A stretch of DNA of 48,787 nt from a bacterium (GTDB lineage Bacteria; Pseudomonadota; Alphaproteobacteria; Rhizobiales; Aestuariivirgaceae), in contig JALHQC010000027.1 in assembly GCA_022842165.1 (NCBI GenBank), positions 1-48,787 on the forward strand, given 5' to 3'. Below, piece by piece: positions 36,688 through 47,135 of this stretch (its first letter is position 1; each line of letters begins with the position of its first letter). The position numbers and the translations under genes were made by a program. The notes under the pieces are model-generated. The model made no database searches. It saw nothing but the letters and a program-made list of their open reading frames with translations, and had not been told where the DNA came from.

Positions 36688-36714
36688 CCCCTACTTGGGC
36701 CCAAGTATTAGGGG
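36688..36714 (-). promoter_or_regulatory. Inverted repeat covering the ribosome-binding site of the kinase gene
   Basis: On the kinase strand the sequence is CCCCTAAT, the perfect 14-base palindrome ACTTGGGCCCAAGT, then AGGGG, which is the only Shine-Dalgarno-like site, five bases before the ATG. As RNA, CCCCU can pair with AGGGG, closing the site inside a stem. As DNA, the palindrome could be an operator. Both readings are inference. Confidence 0.5.
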
Positions 36715-36828
36715 AGAACGTCTCAATGTGGGGTTAACACCTCGCGTTGCATCCGAACGACACAATTGCTTTGTGGGCGGGGGGTGAACCTGTTACATTC
36801 TTTCTAACGCAATGATTACGGGCGACCG

Positions 36829-37962
36829 ATGCCGCTCCGGCAGCAATGCCGTCGAGAGCCGGAAGCCCCTGAAAGGTTTTGGGACGTGGACGCGACCAAT
36901 CGGTCGGGCTGGAACCGTTCCAGGCGAAAACCCGCAGCAAGCGGCGAGCCTGGCAACGGCCAGCCGGACAAGCGAGACATTCTGCCCGCCGATCTCTACG
37001 GCGCGCTCGACCTCGGCACCAATAATTGCCGCCTGCTGATCGCCACGCCGTCGCCGCACGGTTTCGTGGTGGTCGATGCGTTTTCGCGCATCGTGCGGCT
37101 CGGCGAAAGGCTGGCGCAGACGGGGCGCTTGAGCGATGATGCCATGGCGCGGACCATCGACGCACTCAGGGTGTGTGCCAACAAGCTGAAATGGCGCAAG
37201 GTGGACAAGGTGCGCCTCGTGGCCACCGAGGCCTGCCGCATGGCGGAGAACGGCCCGGACTTCATCGACAGGGTCAAGGACGAGACCGGCCTTCGCCTCG
37301 AAATCATCGATCGCGAGACGGAAGCGGGACTTGCCGCCACGGGGGCCGAGCCGCTGGTCGACCGCGATGCCGAGACCGCACTGGTTTTCGATATCGGCGG
37401 CGGCTCCACCGAAGTCCTGTGGATGAGGCGCAACGGCCTGCGCTTCGACACGGTGGCTTGGACGTCGCTTGCCGCCGGCGTCGTCACCATTTCCGAGCAG
37501 TTCGGCGGCGGCATGGATGTGACGCCGCAATCCTTCGCGGCAATGTGCGACTATCTGCGACCGATGCTGCAGGAGTTCGCGGCGCGGGTTTCGGTTGCCA
37601 ATGGCGGGGCGCCGCCCATCCCGTCGCATCTTCTCGGAACGTCGGGCACCGTTACCACCATTGCCGGCGTGCAGCTTGGCCTGCCGCGCTACGACCGCTC
37701 CCGCGTCGACGGCTGCTGGCTGAACAGTGCCGACATCGGCAACGTGACGCACCGGCTTCTGCACATGACCTATGAGCAGCGCGCCGCCAACCCCTGCATC
37801 GGCAAGGAGCGCGCCGACCTCGTGCTGGCAGGCTGCGCCATTCTGGAAGAAATCCGGCTGGCCTTTCCGGCGGAGCGCATCCGGGTGGCCGACCGGGGCT
37901 TGCGCGAAGGCATCCTCACCATGCTGATGAAGCAGGACGGCACCTATGGGAGGGCAGCATGA
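36829..37962 (+). CDS. Ppx/GppA family exopolyphosphatase / pppGpp phosphatase
   Basis: The 377-residue protein has the sugar-kinase/Hsp70-type fold of the Ppx/GppA family: GALDLGTNNCRLLIATPSPH as the first phosphate loop, the EAGLAATGAE segment, FDIGGGSTEVLWM as the second loop and LGTSGTVTTIAG. It removes phosphate from polyphosphate or from pppGpp; which one is not told by sequence. It is shorter than E. coli Ppx, having only the two core domains. A GTG at 36886 with AAAGG upstream is a possible later start. Its end overlaps the rlmE start (ATGA). Confidence 0.9.
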   Translation: MPLRQQCRREPEAPERFWDVDATNRSGWNRSRRKPAASGEPGNGQPDKRDILPADLYGALDLGTNNCRLLIATPSPHGFVVVDAFSRIVRLGERLAQTGRLSDDAMARTIDALRVCANKLKWRKVDKVRLVATEACRMAENGPDFIDRVKDETGLRLEIIDRETEAGLAATGAEPLVDRDAETALVFDIGGGSTEVLWMRRNGLRFDTVAWTSLAAGVVTISEQFGGGMDVTPQSFAAMCDYLRPMLQEFAARVSVANGGAPPIPSHLLGTSGTVTTIAGVQLGLPRYDRSRVDGCWLNSADIGNVTHRLLHMTYEQRAANPCIGKERADLVLAGCAILEEIRLAFPAERIRVADRGLREGILTMLMKQDGTYGRAA

Positions 37963-38654
37963 GCAGGCCGGGTAGCGGCAAGAAGCCCGGCGGCAACAGC
38001 CTGAAAGTGCGGGTGAAGACCGGCAAGGGGCGCACGCCGTCGCAGAAGATCTGGCTCGAGCGGCAGCTGAACGATCCTTATGTGCATGAGGCGCGGAAAC
38101 TCGGCTACCGCTCGCGCGCGGCCTTCAAGCTGATCGAGATCGACGACAAGTACAAGTTCCTGAAGCCTGGCGGACGGATTGTCGACCTGGGCGCCGCGCC
38201 CGGCGGCTGGTGCCAGGTCGCGGTCAAGCGCGTCAAGGCGGAAGAAGGCAAAGGCAAGGTCATCGCCATCGACATGCATGGCATGGACCCGATCTCCGCC
38301 GTCACCATCTTCAAGAAGGATTTTCTCGAGGACGACGCGCCGCAGCTGCTGATCGACGCGCTCGGCGGCGAGAAGGCGGATTGTGTCCTCTCCGACATGG
38401 CGGCGCATGCGACCGGCCACCGCCAGACCGATCATATCAACATCATGAACCTCGCCGAGACGGGCTATGAATTCGCCCGCGAGGTGCTGAAGCCGGGCGG
38501 CACCTATCTCGCCAAGGTTCTGCGCGGCGGCACGGAGAGCGACCTCCTGAAGCTGATGAAGAAGGATTTCGCGTCCGTGCGCCATGTGAAGCCAATGGCG
38601 AGCCGCGACGATTCGGCCGAACTCTTCGTGCTGGCCATGGGGTTCCGGGGATAA
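37959..38654 (+). CDS. rlmE: 23S rRNA 2'-O-ribose methyltransferase (U2552)
   Basis: RlmE (FtsJ/RrmJ) methylates U2552 in the A loop of 23S rRNA. The 231-residue protein has a basic N-terminal tail, SRAAFKLIEID with the first catalytic lysine, the SAM motif VDLGAAPGGWCQVA, DCVLSDMAAHATGHRQTDH with the catalytic aspartate, the second lysine in GTYLAKVLRGG and the glutamate in DDSAELFVLA. The K-D-K-E tetrad is thus complete. It is coupled to the Ppx/GppA gene by a four-base overlap. Confidence 0.96.
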   Translation: MSRPGSGKKPGGNSLKVRVKTGKGRTPSQKIWLERQLNDPYVHEARKLGYRSRAAFKLIEIDDKYKFLKPGGRIVDLGAAPGGWCQVAVKRVKAEEGKGKVIAIDMHGMDPISAVTIFKKDFLEDDAPQLLIDALGGEKADCVLSDMAAHATGHRQTDHINIMNLAETGYEFAREVLKPGGTYLAKVLRGGTESDLLKLMKKDFASVRHVKPMASRDDSAELFVLAMGFRG

Positions 38655-38696
38655 TTGACCTGCCGCCGCCGTCCGGCTTGAGAGGAGCGATAGCGC

Positions 38697-39089
38697 ATGG
38701 AGCAATTCATAGGTGGCTGCTTGTGCGGCAAGGTCCGCTTCGTGGCCTTGGGGCGGCCTTATCGCGTGGGGCTCTGCCATTGTCTCGATTGCCGCAAAAA
38801 CCATGGCGCGCTGTTCCACGCATCGGCGATTTTTCCGGAGGCTGCCGTCACGGTCGAGGGTGAGACCCGGAGCTATGCCGGAAGATGCTTCTGCCCCAAT
38901 TGCGGTTCAACGGTGTTCGGGCGCAGCGGGGATGAGGTTGAGGTGAACCTCGGATCGCTCGATGCGCCCAGCCAGCTGGCGCCGACCTATGAGAGCTGGG
39001 TGATCCGCCGCGAAAGCTGGCTGCCGCCGTTTCCGCTGAGCAGACGATACGAACGCGACCGCGACCCCGCGAGCCGCTTCGAGGAGTAG
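38697..39089 (+). CDS. GFA (CENP-V-like) zinc-binding family protein
   Basis: The 130-residue protein has the GFA-domain cysteines: GGCLCGKVRF, LCHCLDCRKNHGALFHASA and FCPNCGSTVFGR. These hold structural zinc in the Mss4-like fold. The family name comes from the glutathione-dependent formaldehyde-activating enzyme Gfa, but most members have no known substrate. GGAG lies about ten bases before the ATG. Confidence 0.9.
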   Translation: MEQFIGGCLCGKVRFVALGRPYRVGLCHCLDCRKNHGALFHASAIFPEAAVTVEGETRSYAGRCFCPNCGSTVFGRSGDEVEVNLGSLDAPSQLAPTYESWVIRRESWLPPFPLSRRYERDRDPASRFEE

Positions 39090-39108
39090 GCCTCGAAATG
39101 GATCGCAA

Positions 39109-40362
39109 TCATGGTTCCTGTTTCGCGAGGAGTGTCCGGCGGCGGTCGATCATGTTCATGATCGGGGTGACAGTGATGCCATGGATGATGATCGAGATCA
39201 GCACCACGACGCAGACCGTGACCCACAGGATTTCCGGACTGTCGAATTCCGCCTGACCCAGTGCATAGGCGAGGTAATAGAAGGACCCCAGACCCCTTAT
39301 GCCGAAGACGGCGATCACGGCCTTTTCGTCGCGCGGCTGTGGCATGCCGGCAAGTCCGATGAGGCCGGACAGCGGGCGTATGACGAGGAGGACCACGAGG
39401 GCGACCGCGATTACCTGCCAGTTCAGGGCATCGAAGATGGTGCCCTCGGCAATTGCGGCCCCGAAGCAGACGAGGATCACCATCATGAACAGCCGTTCGA
39501 TCTGCTCCGTGAAGGTGTGAAGCTCGGTATGATAGCTGTGCCGCCGCTCTACCGACCGCAACGTGACCGCGGCGGCGAAGACGGCGAGAAAGCCATAGCC
39601 ATTGGCGAGTTCAGTGATGCCATAGCAGAGGCAGGTGATGCCGATCGCCACCAGGCCATCGCGGGTCCTTGACAGCTGCGAGCGTTTCGACACGCGGAAC
39701 GTGACATGGCCCAGCAGCTTGCCCGTGGCCCAGCCGATGGCGATGCCGGCCGCCAGCTTCCAAACGACATCGACCGCCAGCCAGCGCCCGAACCATGGCT
39801 CTCCCGTCGCTTGCGACAGGGCAATGGCGATGGCGAGATAAACGAAGGGAAAACTCAGGCCGTCATTGAGGCCTGCCTCCGAGGTGAGCGCAAAGCGGGC
39901 CTCGTCCTCCTCCTTCGAATTCGGCGGACCGACCTGCACGTCGCTTGCCAGGACCGGATCGGTGGGTGCCAGGGCCGCGCCGAGGAGAATGGCGGACGCG
40001 ACGCCGAGGCCAAGGACGCTCCAGCCCAGCAGGGCGATCCCCGTGATGGTGAGCGGCATCGCGATGCCAAGCAGGCGCCATGTCGTCATCCAGCCGCGCC
40101 AGCTGAGCGGCCGGTCGAGCTTCAGGCCTGCGCCCATGAGCGAGACGATGACCGTGAATTCGGTGAGCCTCTCCGTCAGCAGGCGATTTTCGAGCGGATT
40201 CGCTGCCGTAACATAGGAAATGGGCGATAAGGCAATGCCGATCCCAAGTGCAATGCAGACGATCGGAAGCGACAGCGGCAGGCTCTCCAGTACAATCGGC
40301 AGCCATGCGGTGAGAAGGATGATGGCGCCGAAGACGGCAACCACAACCAGGTAGGGCTCCAT
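39109..40362 (-). CDS. CPA1-type sodium/proton antiporter
   Basis: The 417-residue membrane protein has about twelve hydrophobic segments and the NhaP/CPA1 signatures: GAALAPTDPVLASDVQVGPP, SEAGLNDGLSFPFVYLAIAI with the Asn-Asp ion site, and FGIRGLGSFYYLAYALG with the conserved arginine. It exchanges sodium, potassium or lithium for protons across the inner membrane. The ATG at 40362 has GAGGA upstream; the longer open frame is not protein-like. It diverges from guaB over 162 bases. Confidence 0.9.
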   Translation of the reverse strand: MEPYLVVVAVFGAIILLTAWLPIVLESLPLSLPIVCIALGIGIALSPISYVTAANPLENRLLTERLTEFTVIVSLMGAGLKLDRPLSWRGWMTTWRLLGIAMPLTITGIALLGWSVLGLGVASAILLGAALAPTDPVLASDVQVGPPNSKEEDEARFALTSEAGLNDGLSFPFVYLAIAIALSQATGEPWFGRWLAVDVVWKLAAGIAIGWATGKLLGHVTFRVSKRSQLSRTRDGLVAIGITCLCYGITELANGYGFLAVFAAAVTLRSVERRHSYHTELHTFTEQIERLFMMVILVCFGAAIAEGTIFDALNWQVIAVALVVLLVIRPLSGLIGLAGMPQPRDEKAVIAVFGIRGLGSFYYLAYALGQAEFDSPEILWVTVCVVVLISIIIHGITVTPIMNMIDRRRTLLAKQEP

Positions 40363-40473
40363 CGGGTCTCGTCCTCTTCCGGTCACGGCAAGAGCCGGTG
40401 CGCAAGGACAGGCAACGGCGAAGAGCGTGTCCGGGTTCCGGAGGGCTTGCCCCGGCTGACACTTGGGTGTTAA

Positions 40474-41994
<1,521 letters not shown>

Positions 41995-41998
41995 CCGC

Positions 41999-42622
41999 AT
42001 GCGCATCGCCACAACCGCTCTTGCCGTGCTGGGCGTTTCGCTGATTGCAGCGGGGCCGGCGCTTGCCGAGGACTATCCCTTCACCGGCAACTTCACCATC
42101 GCGGGCGATCCTGCGGGGAAAGATCTGCTGGATGCCCGCCGTTGCGCGCTGAATTTTTTCCGGCAAGGCAAGGACGGTGGCTTCGTCGCCTATCACGTCG
42201 ATCTCGGGCGCTACATCGCAACGGGGCAGGTGAGCTACATGCTCTATCAGCGCGGGGCCTGCGTCTATGATGCGAAGGCCAGGATCGAGAGCTGCAACAT
42301 GGCCTTCGATACCGATTCTGCTTCGCAAGGCGTCGTCTATGTCGACGTGCTGGAGCAGGTTGGCGAGAGCTATGTGCGGACCCTGTCGTTCGAGGATGTT
42401 CAGCGGGCGGAGGATTATGTCTCGAAGGGCGACAAGGGCGATAGTTTCGGCATCAGCTATTTCCGCTGCGGTTTCGATAGCGCGAAGCTCGATCCGGCGC
42501 TGACCGAACAGGTGAGCACGCTCGACCGCGACGCGCGCGACAAGCTGACCGGACCCAGCGAGGAGTTGCTGCAGCAGCCGCAGGTCGCCGATCTCGCCAA
42601 GGCCATGGGGCTCGAGAAATGA
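41999..42622 (+). CDS. Exported protein of unknown function
   Basis: The 207-residue product has a signal peptide (TTALAVLGVSLIAAGPALA) and a mature domain with four cysteines (RRCALNFF, RGACVYD, ESCNMAFD, YFRCGFD), probably two disulfides in the periplasm. I do not recognise the family. The gene starts four bases after guaB and its stop overlaps the MAPEG start (ATGA), so it is embedded in the guaB operon. Confidence 0.7.
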   Translation: MRIATTALAVLGVSLIAAGPALAEDYPFTGNFTIAGDPAGKDLLDARRCALNFFRQGKDGGFVAYHVDLGRYIATGQVSYMLYQRGACVYDAKARIESCNMAFDTDSASQGVVYVDVLEQVGESYVRTLSFEDVQRAEDYVSKGDKGDSFGISYFRCGFDSAKLDPALTEQVSTLDRDARDKLTGPSEELLQQPQVADLAKAMGLEK

Positions 42623-43044
42623 CAGTTGTCCAATGGCTGCTGCTGCCCGCCTTCATCCATGTGGCGCTGGTGTTCTATGTGGGCGGCCGCATGGGCCGCG
42701 CCCGCTTCCAGGCGGCGCGGCAGGGGCGCGTCAAGGTCAACGACATCGCCAACGACGGCTCGAAATGGCCTGACGATGTGCGGAAATTCGCCAACAACTA
42801 CCAGAACCAGTTCGAAGTACCGGTGCTGTTCTATGCGGCACTCGCCCTCATCGTGGCGACGGGCCTTGCCGACTGGGTGGCCGTGGCGCTGGCGTGGGTT
42901 TTCGTTGCCAGCCGGGTGGCGCACACATTCATCCACATCGGCCGCAACATCATTATCAGGCGGTTCCAGGCGTTCCTGTTGAGCTTCACCGTCGCCGTGC
43001 TGCTGTGGCTGTGGTTCGGCCTCCGCCTTTACGTGATCGGATAG
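42619..43044 (+). CDS. MAPEG family membrane protein
   Basis: The 141-residue protein has four hydrophobic segments and the MAPEG pattern: a KVNDIANDGSKW loop, then KFANNYQNQFEVPVLFYAAL (the conserved N-x2-N-x-FE motif) and FVASRVAHTFIHIGRN. MAPEG proteins use glutathione or process eicosanoids in eukaryotes; bacterial members have mostly unknown roles. It is coupled to the exported unknown protein upstream and lies three bases before the RsmB-like gene. Confidence 0.88.
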   Translation: MTVVQWLLLPAFIHVALVFYVGGRMGRARFQAARQGRVKVNDIANDGSKWPDDVRKFANNYQNQFEVPVLFYAALALIVATGLADWVAVALAWVFVASRVAHTFIHIGRNIIIRRFQAFLLSFTVAVLLWLWFGLRLYVIG

Positions 43045-43047
43045 ACC

Positions 43048-44334
43048 ATGCGCCTTGCAGGCCGGGCCGCTGCGGCCATCGACATTTTGAAGCAAGTCTT
43101 CGAGCATCATCAGCCGGCCTCCGATGCGTTGCGCGAATGGGGGAAGACCCATCGCTTCGCCGGATCGACCGACCGCCACGCCATCGGCACGCTGGTGTTC
43201 GACTGTCTGCGGCGGCGCAATTCGCTCTCCGCCCGCATGGGCGACGGGCGGCCGCGGGCGCTGGTGCTGGCCGCACTGCACGACATCTGGGGACAGAGCC
43301 CGGACCAGATCGCCGCCACGCTGGCGGAGGAGCATGGCCCGGGCACGCTGACCGAGGGCGAGGCAGCGGCACTGTCGCGCGTCCTGCGGGACGATCTTCC
43401 CGTTGCTGTGAGAGGCGATCTGCCGGAATGGCTGGTGGCCTCCTTCACGGCGGGCTTTGGCGAGCGCGCGGCGGAAGAGGGGGCGGCGATCGCCTCGCGG
43501 GCGCCGATCGACTTGCGCGTCAACACGCTCAAGGCCACGCGGGACGCGGTGCTTGACGCGCTGTCGCGGTTCGGCGCGGTGGCGGGGCCGCTGTCGCCGC
43601 TCGCGGTCAGGATCGCGGCGCCGGGGCATGACACGCGGAACGCCAATGTCGAGGCCGAGCCTGCCCATGGCCGCGGCTGGTATGAGGTGCAGGACGCGGG
43701 CTCGCAGGTGGCGGCGCTGCTGTCTGGCGCGAAGCCCGGCGAGACGGTGGCCGACATCTGCGCAGGGGCGGGCGGCAAGACCCTGGCGCTGGCCGCGATG
43801 ATGAACAATGAAGGCCGCCTTGTGGCGCATGATACCGACCGCTTCCGGCTGCGGCCGATCTTCGACCGACTGACGCGGGCCGGCGTTACCAATTGCGATG
43901 TGGTCTCGGCGCAGGAGCAGGGCAGGCTCGATGCCAGCGGCCCCTTCGATTGCGTGGTGATCGATGCGCCATGCTCAGGAAGCGGCGCGTGGCGGCGGAA
44001 GCCCGACGCCAAATGGCGGCTGACGCAGAAGCAGCTCGACCAGAGGCTGAAGGACCAGGCCCAAGTGCTTGAAAAGGGATTCGAATTGGTGAAGCGCGGC
44101 GGGCGGCTCACCTATATCACCTGTTCGGTGCTACCGCAGGAGAACACCGGCCAGATCGCGGAATTCCTGAGCCGCCATAAGGATTTGACGCTCGTTCCTT
44201 ACAAATCGGTTTGGGAACGGACCATTGGCGGCCCGGCGCCCATTTCCGCCGACGGTGCCGAGGATACGCTGCTGCTCACTCCCGCGCGGCACGGCACCGA
44301 CGGATTCTTCGTCGCCGTGATGGAGCGCCGCTGA
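43048..44334 (+). CDS. RsmB/NOP-family RNA cytosine-C5 methyltransferase
   Basis: The 428-residue protein has an N-terminal NusB-like helical segment and the RsmB/NOP methyltransferase domain. That domain shows YEVQDAGSQVAALLSGAKPG, the SAM motif DICAGAGGKTLALA, the motif IV DAPCSGSGAWRRKPD with one catalytic cysteine, and TYITCSVLPQENTGQI with the second. It methylates cytosine in rRNA or tRNA. The 16S position is likely but not provable, so no symbol is given. It closes the guaB gene string. Confidence 0.93.
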   Translation: MRLAGRAAAAIDILKQVFEHHQPASDALREWGKTHRFAGSTDRHAIGTLVFDCLRRRNSLSARMGDGRPRALVLAALHDIWGQSPDQIAATLAEEHGPGTLTEGEAAALSRVLRDDLPVAVRGDLPEWLVASFTAGFGERAAEEGAAIASRAPIDLRVNTLKATRDAVLDALSRFGAVAGPLSPLAVRIAAPGHDTRNANVEAEPAHGRGWYEVQDAGSQVAALLSGAKPGETVADICAGAGGKTLALAAMMNNEGRLVAHDTDRFRLRPIFDRLTRAGVTNCDVVSAQEQGRLDASGPFDCVVIDAPCSGSGAWRRKPDAKWRLTQKQLDQRLKDQAQVLEKGFELVKRGGRLTYITCSVLPQENTGQIAEFLSRHKDLTLVPYKSVWERTIGGPAPISADGAEDTLLLTPARHGTDGFFVAVMERR

Positions 44335-44443
44335 CGCGCGTTCCGGTATGGCGGATGGTCTTGCAGCGTGCAAGAATTGCTGGCAGTTTTCCGGTGCCGT
44401 GAGACGCCGCGTTGGTGGGGGTCGTCCCGGCAGGGGGAATGCA

Positions 44444-44809
44444 ATGACAAAGCCGTATCTTGCCGCCGCTGTGCTGGTCTTCGGCGGCCTGATGATCTCG
44501 ACACCCGCGCTGGCCGATTATGGCGCCATCGCCTTTTCGCAGAAGACCGGCAATTACGGCTATTCCTACGGCTTCAACAGCCGGAGCGGGGCTGAGGCCC
44601 GGGCCATGGCCGGCTGCGGGTCGCGCAAGAGCGGCTGCGGCATCGTCTTGTGGTTCACCAAGGCCTGCGGGTCGCTGGCGGTCGGCTCGAAACGCGGCTA
44701 TGGCACCGGTTGGGGGGCAAGCAGGGCGCAGGCAAAGTCCATCGCCATGGGCATTTGCCGCAGCAACGACCGGAATTGCCGGGAAGTCGTCTGGTCCTGC
44801 AGCGGCTGA
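44444..44809 (+). CDS. DUF4189 family exported protein
   Basis: The 121-residue product has a signal peptide (MTKPYLAAAVLVFGGLMIST, then PALA) and a mature domain of the DUF4189 type: DYGAIAFSQKTGNYGYSYGF, EARAMAGCGSRKSGCGIVLW and a C-terminal CRSNDRNCREVVWSC. Six cysteines probably form disulfides in the periplasm. The family function is unknown. The ATG at 44444 has GGGGG seven bases upstream. Its 3' end lies three bases from the convergent mntR stop. Confidence 0.8.
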   Translation: MTKPYLAAAVLVFGGLMISTPALADYGAIAFSQKTGNYGYSYGFNSRSGAEARAMAGCGSRKSGCGIVLWFTKACGSLAVGSKRGYGTGWGASRAQAKSIAMGICRSNDRNCREVVWSCSG

Positions 44810-44812
44810 GGC

Positions 44813-45247
44813 TTATTTCCGCGCCAGAAACCGGGCCATCGCCCGCAGCGTCTCCTCGCTGACGTGATGCTCGATCCCTTCTGAATCGATGCGGGCGGTT
44901 TCCTCCGAAATGCCGAGGGCCAGCAGGAAGGCCTCGACGATCTTGTGCTTGCGGCGGCCGTCCTCTGCCATTTTCCAGCCGTCACCGGTCAGGAAGATCG
45001 AGCGGTAGGGTTCCTGTGTCACAAGCCCCATGTCCTGCAACCGCTTCATGGTCTTCACAACAGTCGCGTTGGCAACGCCCAGCCGCATGGCCACTTCCGA
45101 GCCGCGCGCTTCGCCCTTCTCGTCGATCAGGTCGGCGATCAGTTCGACGTAATCCTCCGCCAGTTCCGAACTGTGATCGGCCCGGATGCGGCGGAAGGCG
45201 GCCGAGCGGATCTTTGCAGTGCCCGGCCGTTTCGCACGTTGCGGCAA
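44813..45247 (-). CDS. mntR: Manganese-responsive regulator MntR (DtxR family)
   Basis: The 144-residue protein has the DtxR/MntR layout: a winged-helix domain ([20 protein letters not shown], then [20 protein letters not shown]) and a metal-binding dimerisation domain containing [12 protein letters not shown]. With manganese bound it represses uptake genes. The divergent gene is mntH, and a palindromic operator lies between them, so the target is evident from position. Confidence 0.93.
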   Translation of the reverse strand: MPQRAKRPGTAKIRSAAFRRIRADHSSELAEDYVELIADLIDEKGEARGSEVAMRLGVANATVVKTMKRLQDMGLVTQEPYRSIFLTGDGWKMAEDGRRKHKIVEAFLLALGISEETARIDSEGIEHHVSEETLRAMARFLARK

Positions 45248-45279
45248 TTTTCTTCTCCGTCTTGCAGCTGCGAAATTAC

Positions 45280-45310
45280 CCTATTGCAATAGGTTTAGCC
45301 AATGCTAAAC
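45280..45310. promoter_or_regulatory. Putative MntR operator and adjoining palindrome between mntR and mntH
   Basis: Two palindromes abut. CCTATTGCAATAGG (45280-45293) is perfect over 14 bases. GTTTAGC-CAAT-GCTAAAC (45293-45310) is a perfect seven-base inverted repeat and resembles the MntR box of E. coli (AACATAGC...GCTATGTT) in its TAGC/GCTA core and spacing. It ends eight bases before the mntH ATG. Binding is inferred from position and likeness. Confidence 0.7.
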
Positions 45311-45318
45311 TTGTGCCC

Positions 45319-46665
45319 ATGCCAAATGATGTGACGACTGCCGAGGAGCTTTCGGGATGGCGGCGCCAGCGGGGCGAGCCCTCGCTGGTCGATGTGTTCC
45401 GCTCCATTCACGTGTCGCGCGCCGGCACGCCGTGGAAGCGGGCGCTGGCATTTATCGGGCCAGGCTATCTGGTCGCCGTCGGCTACATGGATCCCGGCAA
45501 CTGGGCCACCTCGATCGCAGGCGGCGCGCAGTTTGGCTACGCGCTGCTGGCGGTGGCGCTGATGTCCAACATCATGGCGATCATTCTGCAATCGCTGTGC
45601 GCCAGGCTGGCCATCGGCTCGGGCCGCGACCTGGCACAGGCCTGCCGGGATGCCTTTCCCCGGCCAGTGGCCTGGGTGTTGTGGCTGTTTGCTGAAATCG
45701 CCATCATCGCCACCGATATCGCGGAAGTGGTCGGCACGGCCATCGGCCTCAACCTGCTGTTCGGCATCCCGCTGGAACTCGGCGTCATCATCACCGCGCT
45801 CGACGTGTTCCTCATCCTGTGGCTGCAGCGGCTCGGCTTCCGCTGGATCGAGGCCTTCATCATCGCGCTGCTGGGCGTCATCTTCGTGTGCTTCTTCGTC
45901 CAGATCGCGCTGGCAGACCCCGAATGGGGCAAGGTCATTCTCGGCTTCGCGCCGACGGTTGATATCGTGAAGAATCCGGCGATGCTCTATCTGGCACTCG
46001 GCATCATCGGGGCCACCGTGATGCCGCACAACCTCTATCTTCATTCCGGCATCGTGCAGACGCGGGATTTCGGAACCAGCCTGCCGCAGAAGCGCGAGGC
46101 CCTGAAATTCGCTACCTGGGATTCGACCATCGCGCTGATGTTCGCGCTGCTGGTCAATGCCTCGATCCTGATCCTCGCCGCCGCCACCTTTCACCGGACG
46201 GGCGCCACAACCGTGACCGAGATCGGCGAGGCGCATTCCATGCTGGCGCCGCTCGTCGGATCACTGCTGGCGCCCAAGCTGTTTGCCATCGCGCTATTGT
46301 GCTGCGGCCTCAACTCGACGGTGACGGCAACGATGGCCGGCCAGATCGTGATGGAGGGGTTTCTCGACATCAAGCTTCCGGCATGGCTGCGCCGCCTCAT
46401 CACCCGCATGATCGCCATCGTGCCGGCGGCGGGCGTGACCATCTATTACGGCGCGGAGGGCACCGGCATGCTGCTGATCCTCAGCCAGGTGATTCTCGCC
46501 TTCCAGCTGCCCTTCGCCATCGTGCCGCTCGTGATGTTCACGCGCGACAAGGCGAAGATGGCGGGGCTGGCGGCACCAGTATGGCTTACACTCGTGGCAG
46601 GCATCATTGCCGCCATCATCATTGCGCTCAACATGAAGCTGTTGTGGGATATCGCGACGGGGTAG
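45319..46665 (+). CDS. mntH: Manganese transporter MntH (NRAMP family)
   Basis: MntH imports manganese with protons across the inner membrane. The 448-residue protein has about eleven membrane segments and both NRAMP metal-site motifs: [15 protein letters not shown] in the first segment and [19 protein letters not shown] in the sixth. The ATG at 45319 follows the likely MntR operator closely and has no clear ribosome-binding site, so the transcript may be leaderless or nearly so. Confidence 0.95.
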   Translation: MPNDVTTAEELSGWRRQRGEPSLVDVFRSIHVSRAGTPWKRALAFIGPGYLVAVGYMDPGNWATSIAGGAQFGYALLAVALMSNIMAIILQSLCARLAIGSGRDLAQACRDAFPRPVAWVLWLFAEIAIIATDIAEVVGTAIGLNLLFGIPLELGVIITALDVFLILWLQRLGFRWIEAFIIALLGVIFVCFFVQIALADPEWGKVILGFAPTVDIVKNPAMLYLALGIIGATVMPHNLYLHSGIVQTRDFGTSLPQKREALKFATWDSTIALMFALLVNASILILAAATFHRTGATTVTEIGEAHSMLAPLVGSLLAPKLFAIALLCCGLNSTVTATMAGQIVMEGFLDIKLPAWLRRLITRMIAIVPAAGVTIYYGAEGTGMLLILSQVILAFQLPFAIVPLVMFTRDKAKMAGLAAPVWLTLVAGIIAAIIIALNMKLLWDIATG

Positions 46666-46678
46666 GACACTTCCTGCG

Positions 46679-47041
46679 TCAGAACAGCCCAATCGTCCTC
46701 AGAATGAAGGGCAGGTTGAAAACAACCGGCAGTATTCCGAGCACTCCCATCCATATGCCGCTGAGAAGGGTCAGCAGTGCGGTGGCGAGAAAGGCGATAC
46801 GCCAGCCAAATGGTCCCCGCCTGGCAAGTAGGACGTTGCACGCGGCAACACACAGGCAAGAGGCAAGAAAAAATCCAGTTCCTAGCGCGAGATCTCCAAA
46901 CATGATCATTTTGTTAAGTCTCACGAGAACCGTCAGCGCGTAGACAAGCCCGAGATTGACCAGAAGCCACAGTCCCCACTGCCGCCAGTTCGAAGATGCG
47001 CCAGAGGTGGTGAGCGGAGAAGCTGAGAGACCGTCTTCCAT
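46679..47041 (-). CDS. Small membrane protein of unknown function
   Basis: The 120-residue product has a short polar N-terminus and four hydrophobic segments (GLWLLVNLGLVYALTVLV, MFGDLALGTGFFLASCLCVA, GWRIAFLATALLTLLSGIWM and VLGILPVVFNLPFILRTIGL). No family is recognised. It is convergent with mntH at 13 bases and divergent from guaA. Its base composition is a little lower in GC than that of its neighbours. Confidence 0.6.
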   Translation of the reverse strand: MEDGLSASPLTTSGASSNWRQWGLWLLVNLGLVYALTVLVRLNKMIMFGDLALGTGFFLASCLCVAACNVLLARRGPFGWRIAFLATALLTLLSGIWMGVLGILPVVFNLPFILRTIGLF

Positions 47042-47135
47042 GGCGCGACCCTATTGGGCATGGTTTAGAATGTCACCAGTTAGCCATCAAACTCTGCGAC
47101 TTGCAGACTCCGGCGCAGTTCATTAAACGCCCCGC

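Noticed and set aside
36812-37039. A second frame at the start of the Ppx/GppA gene as evidence of a frameshift
   Set aside because: The main frame continues cleanly into the phosphatase domain; the alternative frame has no binding site and loses the domain.
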